64,000 bases of DNA from RFSX01 sp964591455 (lineage in GTDB: Bacteria > Bacteroidota > Bacteroidia > Chitinophagales > Saprospiraceae). Position numbers and translations under genes: made by a program. This document shows, in pieces, positions 59,761 to 64,000 of the stretch. Position 1 is the first letter of the stretch. Each line of letters starts with the position of its first letter. The stretch lies in contig CAZQDZ010000001.1 of the NCBI GenBank assembly GCA_964591455.1, positions 62,001 to 126,000 of the forward strand, written 5' to 3'. The notes beneath the pieces are model-generated. The model made no database searches, had not been told where the DNA came from, and saw only the letters and a program-made list of their open reading frames with translations.

Positions 59761-60777
59761 TTATTTTGATTCTAGTGATTGGTAGGCCGCTTCTATTATC
59801 TCCAAATCTTTTTGGGCCATTTGGTACGTTAATTCTGGTTGTTTACCAGCCCGCAAAGAAACAAAAAAATCTCTGAACATTGGTTTGAAACCAGTAATCT
59901 TAGAAAGGCCTGGAAAACTGATTTTTTTCTTGTTTCCACGAGCTATAAGTAGTATACCATTGGATTCAAAAGTGATAGATCCTTCAGTCCCTAATATCTT
60001 AGACAATCGCAGTCCAAATAGCAATGTATTTACCTCCCATGAATATTGGAGATTAATGATAGTGCCTTGACTAGTGTTAGCAGTCACTTGCATACTCCTT
60101 TCTAACTCCCCATTATCTATCGGTCTGAATCCTTGGACTTTAGTAATATCCATGCCTAGATTATTCATGAAATTAATCCAATGAATACCCCCTTCAAATA
60201 AGGCACCGAAACCCGTTAAGTCTTTGTCTTCTCTCCAGTCTTGCTTGCTCTTTTGGAGTTTAGTTGCCGCAAGATTTATAAAAAGGGGTTTCCCCACGAT
60301 GCCACTATCTAGTAATTCCCTCACCTTATATCTCATCGGCTTATAGAAATAATTTTCTGAGATCAGTAACTGCTTATGCTTACTATCTGCCAACTGACCT
60401 AGCTCTGATATATGTTTTGATTCAAAAAATGGTGGTTTTTCGACAATCACATGTTTATTGTTATCGATTGCCTTTTTAGCCAATTCGTAATGATACTTAG
60501 GAGGCGTTGTGATAAAGATGATATCTACTTCCTCATTTGTGATGGCTTCATCATAAGAGCCGTAGGCCTGTATGCCGCTATGTTTGGATACGTAGTTCTT
60601 TGCTTTTTCTATCTCCCTGCTAGCAAAGGAGAGGTCAATGTTCTTGTCAGCCCATCTAATGGCTTTAACATGAGAGTGGACTATATTTCCACAACCTAGG
60701 AAGGCAAGTGAAAGTTTTTTATTTTCAGGATAGGCTGTATACAGACTCAATAGACAAAGTTTTGTTGACTTGTCCAA
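59761..60777 (-). CDS. Gfo/Idh/MocA-family oxidoreductase (second copy)
   Basis: This 338-residue NAD(P)-dependent dehydrogenase-like protein has the Rossmann motif LSLAFLGCGNIVHSH (about residues 22-36) and the classical catalytic EKP (HVIVEKPPF). The C-terminal domain contains GALFEGGIHWINFM with a conserved His. The start is uncertain: the open frame begins at a TTG (60775-60777) with no in-frame ATG nearby before the Rossmann fold. It is the first gene of a three-gene minus-strand operon with the membrane protein and pseudouridine synthase. Confidence 0.82.
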   Translation of the reverse strand: MDKSTKLCLLSLYTAYPENKKLSLAFLGCGNIVHSHVKAIRWADKNIDLSFASREIEKAKNYVSKHSGIQAYGSYDEAITNEEVDIIFITTPPKYHYELAKKAIDNNKHVIVEKPPFFESKHISELGQLADSKHKQLLISENYFYKPMRYKVRELLDSGIVGKPLFINLAATKLQKSKQDWREDKDLTGFGALFEGGIHWINFMNNLGMDITKVQGFRPIDNGELERSMQVTANTSQGTIINLQYSWEVNTLLFGLRLSKILGTEGSITFESNGILLIARGNKKKISFPGLSKITGFKPMFRDFFVSLRAGKQPELTYQMAQKDLEIIEAAYQSLESK

Positions 60778-60870
60778 AATATCAAAAAAGCGAAGACATA
60801 ACTAACACATCTTCATTTTTTTGATGAGTCTGATTTATATATGGTTAAGCTCTAGGTATCAGAAACGAGA

Positions 60871-62016
60871 TTATTCGCAAGTACATGCTTGCGTAATTGT
60901 CCCAGTAGCCCCATTATCCAAACGACATGGGTCTCCTATATTAGCTCTAAGCTCTGGGCAATCAAAATCACCATTGCTACTGCTCTGCTCACATCTCTCA
61001 TAGATATTTTCTAATTCAGCTTCATTGGCTACATCTAGAGGATTATCTATATCATCTACGATGATTTGTATAGGATAGATAAGTGTTGGCTCTTCTTCAG
61101 AATTAGGATTCGCATTGAACCATCTTTCAAAAATTCTTTCCAATGCCTCCTCATCTGCAGCTCTTTGAGTGGTCCCATTTGGTATAGTAACACCAACAGG
61201 GAATACAATCTCAAAGCATTCAAACCGATCCTCATCTCCTTGTCCTTCGTCATCATAATCACAACGATTGTATAGCCTTTCTAATTCAGCTTCAGATTGT
61301 ACCTCCACTGGTCTATCAACACTTTCTAGTATAATTTGGATAGGGAATATCAAACTAGGCTCTTCTCGTGAATCTGGGTTAGCGTCGAACCATGCATCAT
61401 AAATATCCTCTAATTCTTCTTCATTAGTTGCTCTTTGCGACGTGCCATCTGGCAGGTCAACCCCAATAGGGTATACCAACTCAAAACATTCTCCTCTCTC
61501 ATTGCCTTCATCACTATTACCCTCATCATTATTGCCATCATCATCGCTTTGGCAAAAAATTTCGAGTCGTTCTAACTCCTCATATGAATTTAATTCAAGA
61601 ATTTGGTCAGAATCTTCAACTGTGACTTCTAGAGGGAAAATAAACTCAGGCTCCTGAGCAGAGTCAGGATTAACCTCAAACCAATCTGAATATATAGATT
61701 CTAAGTTTTCAGCATCATCAGCTGTTGCAGTAGTGCCATCAGGTAACATCACACTTACGGGATATAGCAAAGTATAACAGTCTTCACTTGCATTTTCTTC
61801 TCTTTCGTTATCTATTCCACTCTCTCTCTCATCATCAAATAAACATTCACAATCCTCACCGACAATTCCTGCAAATTCGCCTCTATCCGTACTGATAGTA
61901 CAAGTGTCTCCAAAATTCAGATTGAGGATAGAACAATCCATCTCTTCTTCACTAGATCCACATGAGACTAAAATCATCAGACCTAAGAGCGAAAGTGCTT
62001 TTATTAAATTTTGCAT
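60871..62016 (-). CDS. Lipoprotein with three tandem repeats
   Basis: This 381-residue protein has a lipoprotein signal (LGLMILVSCGSSEE, Cys acceptor). Residues about 77-340 form three tandem repeats of about 85-90 residues. Each begins with a Cys followed by (F/L)xxxYPVxVxxPDGT-like sequence, contains a (D/E)xW(F)xxNPDS segment and FPIQI, and ends with ELExLYxxC. The repeats each have Cys at both ends, so they may form disulfide-linked or metal-binding units. The last segment resembles the first Cys-rich stretch (CxxGDTC / IGDPC). Function unknown. Confidence 0.75.
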   Translation of the reverse strand: MQNLIKALSLLGLMILVSCGSSEEEMDCSILNLNFGDTCTISTDRGEFAGIVGEDCECLFDDERESGIDNEREENASEDCYTLLYPVSVMLPDGTTATADDAENLESIYSDWFEVNPDSAQEPEFIFPLEVTVEDSDQILELNSYEELERLEIFCQSDDDGNNDEGNSDEGNERGECFELVYPIGVDLPDGTSQRATNEEELEDIYDAWFDANPDSREEPSLIFPIQIILESVDRPVEVQSEAELERLYNRCDYDDEGQGDEDRFECFEIVFPVGVTIPNGTTQRAADEEALERIFERWFNANPNSEEEPTLIYPIQIIVDDIDNPLDVANEAELENIYERCEQSSSNGDFDCPELRANIGDPCRLDNGATGTITQACTCE

Positions 62017-62060
62017 ACTGTGAATATAAGTATTTGCAAAGTAAAGGATTGTTAAACAAA

Positions 62061-62093
62061 AAAGAACAGCCTCAAAAACTGAGACTGTTCTTT
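62061..62093 (-). terminator. Intrinsic terminator of the small secreted protein gene
   Basis: AAAGAACAG + CTCA (62061-62074) pairs with TGAG + CTGTTCTTT (62080-62093), one mismatch, with a five-base loop. On the minus strand it is followed by a T-run. It lies beyond the stop at 62139. Confidence 0.7.
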
Positions 62094-62138
62094 AAAGAGA
62101 GCTAATAACTCCCTATATATTGATTAGACCTTTTCTAA

Positions 62139-62495
62139 TTATTTGATTTTAACTTTTGTAAAGTAAACCTTTGTGTCACCTTCAAGAATAAAACCCACTT
62201 TGTAATCACCTATTTCAAATAGGTTTTTATGAATCTGAACATTTGCAGACATCACAGGTAACTGGAATTGTAATTCGTTATCTGTATTAAAGATTTGAAT
62301 CACAGATATGTTCCCTTTAGTTTCGAAAATTAAATTTTCACTTTGCGTATCAAAAGAAGTGGACTTAAAGATAGCAAGTGATTCTACTGTAACTACTTCT
62401 ATTTCTGGAGAAGAGAGTAATATCTCTGGCTTGCTTGAAGAATAAGCAGTTGATACTGCCAACATCAAAAAGAGAAATGTAGAAATTGTTTTCAT
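62139..62495 (-). CDS. Small secreted protein, unknown function
   Basis: This 118-residue protein has a signal peptide (KTISTFLFLMLAVSTAYS) and a beta-rich mature part (VESLAIFKSTSFD ... FEIGDYKVGFILEGDTKVYFTKVKI). The C-terminal GDYKVGFILEGD-xx-KVYFTKVKI resembles the end of some T9SS-like sorting domains or small beta-sandwich proteins. No catalytic motif. It is a single-gene unit with its own terminator. Confidence 0.6.
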   Translation of the reverse strand: MKTISTFLFLMLAVSTAYSSSKPEILLSSPEIEVVTVESLAIFKSTSFDTQSENLIFETKGNISVIQIFNTDNELQFQLPVMSANVQIHKNLFEIGDYKVGFILEGDTKVYFTKVKIK

Positions 62496-62665
62496 AGCAT
62501 TGGGTTTTGTACCTCTAAGACAGTCAATTTTAATTATTACACTACCAAGGTCACACTACAGCAGTCTATATTACCAACTACATGCATACTACAACTAGAC
62601 AATTGCAGAAACAATACGTCAGCTGGTTGTCATTTGCAGACTAATAAGGTGACTTGTAAGAAAGG
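62496..62665. other. Intergenic region upstream of the small secreted protein gene
   Basis: The 170-bp gap holds no recognised gene, RNA or clear promoter box. It separates two same-strand genes, the small secreted protein gene and the GMC gene. Confidence 0.3.
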
Positions 62666-64000
62666 TTAATCTTTCTTTCTTAAAAGATATGCACCAATTC
62701 TTAGTGCATTAGCGCTGATTGTTAAGCTAGGATTTACGGCTGCCGAGGTTGGCATAAAGGATGCATCTACAACACTGAGATTATCCACGCCTCTGAAGTT
62801 GCAGTACTTATCTAGCACTGAGGTCTTAGGGTCGGTACCCATTCTGACTGTTCCAGCTGAGTGAGAAAAGGTTCTAATATGGTGGGTATAGTAAAATATA
62901 GCACCGGCTTTCCGTAAGATTTTCTTTGCTTGTCTTGCAAGGGCATTGACAGCTTTGGTATCTCTCTCCGAATAACTATGTGAAACTTCCGCGACAGGGA
63001 GTCCATATAAGCCCGTCTTGCTATCATCTATTTTAATATAGTTATCGTATTGTGGTTGGTCCTCTGCTATGGCAAGTAATCCTGTTAACGGCTTGACTAA
63101 CTTCCCAGCTAATTTGCCTAGCGGCCCAGGGACTTCATTTTCTACAAGACCGGAAGGTGGTGTAGATATTTGTTGGAGACTGCCAAGTTTGCCTTCCATT
63201 TCTGGTATGTCTTTGTGACCAAAATAGTAATCCATGATGCATATTTCCTTATGGAAGCGGCCTTGCTTATCAGCCGTACCAGGATATATGCCAAAGATGA
63301 TAGCATTCACATGTCGCATCAGATAACGACCTATTATATGACCTCCTGGATTTATCTTACCCAGTCCAGATGAGAGCAATAGATGTGGAGAACCTAATGC
63401 ACCGGCGGAGAGTATAACATGGCCGCCTGCCACAGTTTTATTGAGTTTATCTTTTTTATCAAAATAGGAGACAGCTTCTATTTGTCCATTTTTGTAGAGG
63501 AGCTTATTCACTATACATTCATCTAATAGGGTCATTCCTTTTTTCTGTAACTCAGGAATCATCACTGTCGCCAAATCATTCTTGGCATTGATGGCACAAG
63601 CAAAGGTGTCACAGGTTGTGCACAGTTGGCACTGTCTGTTATCTTTCTTATGGTTGATTGCTAATGGGAGTGCGCAGGGATGGAGAGAAAGCGCTTCTGC
63701 AGCACTTCTAAGTTTCTTTGATATATCAGCAAGAGGTGCTGGATTCTGGGGAAAGGGTTTTGTACGTCTAGGTTCTGTGGGGTCTACATCGGATTCTCCA
63801 GCTATACCTAGTAATTCCTCTGCTTCTGTATAATATTGCTCTAGATCATCATAAGTAATAGGCCAGACTGCGTTTGAGTCTCCTGTAATCTCCTTGCCAG
63901 GTAAAAAATCTTTTTCTCTAAATCTAAATGAGACGCCACCATAGAAGACAGAAGGTCCTCCTACACAAGCATATACCCCCATCTGTTTTTTATTTCCACC
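62666..64000 (-). CDS. GMC-family oxidoreductase, C-terminal part (runs off the right edge)
   Basis: The minus-strand frame is open through position 64000 (GGNKKQ precedes the Met at 63982), so the N-terminal FAD-binding fold lies outside the window. The visible 444 residues contain ACVGGPSVFYGGVSFRF and the FAD-binding GGHVILSAGALGSPHLLLSS. They end with the GMC C-terminal signature HSAGTVRMG (catalytic His region) and SVVDASFMPTSAAVNPSLTI. A Cys cluster (CQLCTTCDTFAC, about residue 118) suggests a ferredoxin-like or metal insert, as in some sugar/alcohol dehydrogenases. It oxidises an alcohol or sugar; substrate unknown. Confidence 0.88.
   Translation of the reverse strand, partial: GGNKKQMGVYACVGGPSVFYGGVSFRFREKDFLPGKEITGDSNAVWPITYDDLEQYYTEAEELLGIAGESDVDPTEPRRTKPFPQNPAPLADISKKLRSAAEALSLHPCALPLAINHKKDNRQCQLCTTCDTFACAINAKNDLATVMIPELQKKGMTLLDECIVNKLLYKNGQIEAVSYFDKKDKLNKTVAGGHVILSAGALGSPHLLLSSGLGKINPGGHIIGRYLMRHVNAIIFGIYPGTADKQGRFHKEICIMDYYFGHKDIPEMEGKLGSLQQISTPPSGLVENEVPGPLGKLAGKLVKPLTGLLAIAEDQPQYDNYIKIDDSKTGLYGLPVAEVSHSYSERDTKAVNALARQAKKILRKAGAIFYYTHHIRTFSHSAGTVRMGTDPKTSVLDKYCNFRGVDNLSVVDASFMPTSAAVNPSLTISANALRIGAYLLRKKD

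Noticed and set aside
61056..61657. Repetitive stretch in the lipoprotein gene, considered as a CRISPR-like array
   Set aside because: The repeats are long, diverged and in frame, encoding protein repeats with no constant spacers.

Overview
The window comes from a Bacteroidota chromosome, probably a marine or environmental Saprospiria/Saprospirales-like lineage (the phylum call is firm; the order is an impression). The evidence is the TonB-dependent receptor with an N-terminal carboxypeptidase-regulatory-like domain, the BlaI/M56 pair, a type IX secretion-like C-terminal domain, TAnnTTTG -7 promoter boxes (several with a TTG about 20 bp upstream), and str-S10-spc-alpha gene order with fusA followed directly by rpsJ. 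No tRNA, rRNA, CRISPR array, transposase or integrase was recognised, and no gene-free stretch exceeds 300 bases.

Layout. 1-4550: the start of a 2-keto-4-pentenoate-hydratase-like gene (runs off the left edge), a divergent AraC-type regulator with a perfect 11-bp direct repeat between them, and an Oar-like TonB receptor. 4580-11478: a M56 (BlaR1-like) membrane protein with its BlaI-type repressor, then the divergent katG/oxyR peroxide-defence pair. 11576-12022: a GNAT acetyltransferase. 12125-35281: one long ribosomal supercluster (rpsL-rpsG-fusA, S10, spc and alpha operons, with secY, map, infA, rpoA and rplQ). 35437-41305: carA, eno, a DivIC/FtsB-like gene, sucD, truA and a NodB-like deacetylase. 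41322-46756: a sodium/solute symporter, murQ, a carboxypeptidase-regulatory-domain protein, a rhomboid protease and a conserved unknown. 46875-58056: tdk, purH, coaX, an outer-membrane protein, two paralogous TPR envelope proteins flanking pfkA, a barrel-like protein, lipA and a Gfo/Idh/MocA oxidoreductase. 58182-64000: an RluA-family pseudouridine synthase, a duplicated-domain membrane protein, a second Gfo/Idh/MocA oxidoreductase, a triple-repeat lipoprotein, a small secreted protein and a GMC oxidoreductase cut by the right edge.

The most unusual region is 26129-30973. Four AT-rich, non-ribosomal genes sit between secY and map, inside the ribosomal supercluster. They encode a 115-residue protein, a 929-residue protein of unrecognised family, a calcineurin-like metallophosphoesterase with all metal motifs intact, and a 152-residue protein. 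The last three are joined by 8-nt stop/start overlaps, and the last overlaps map by ATGA, so the cassette is threaded into the housekeeping transcript. I read it as a candidate undescribed conflict/defence or stress-response module with a phosphoesterase effector. That function is inference; position, overlaps and motifs are seen directly. Other oddities are an RGG/GGNR-repeat tail on ribosomal protein S3 and a M56 sensor carrying both TonB-C-like and T9SS-like modules.
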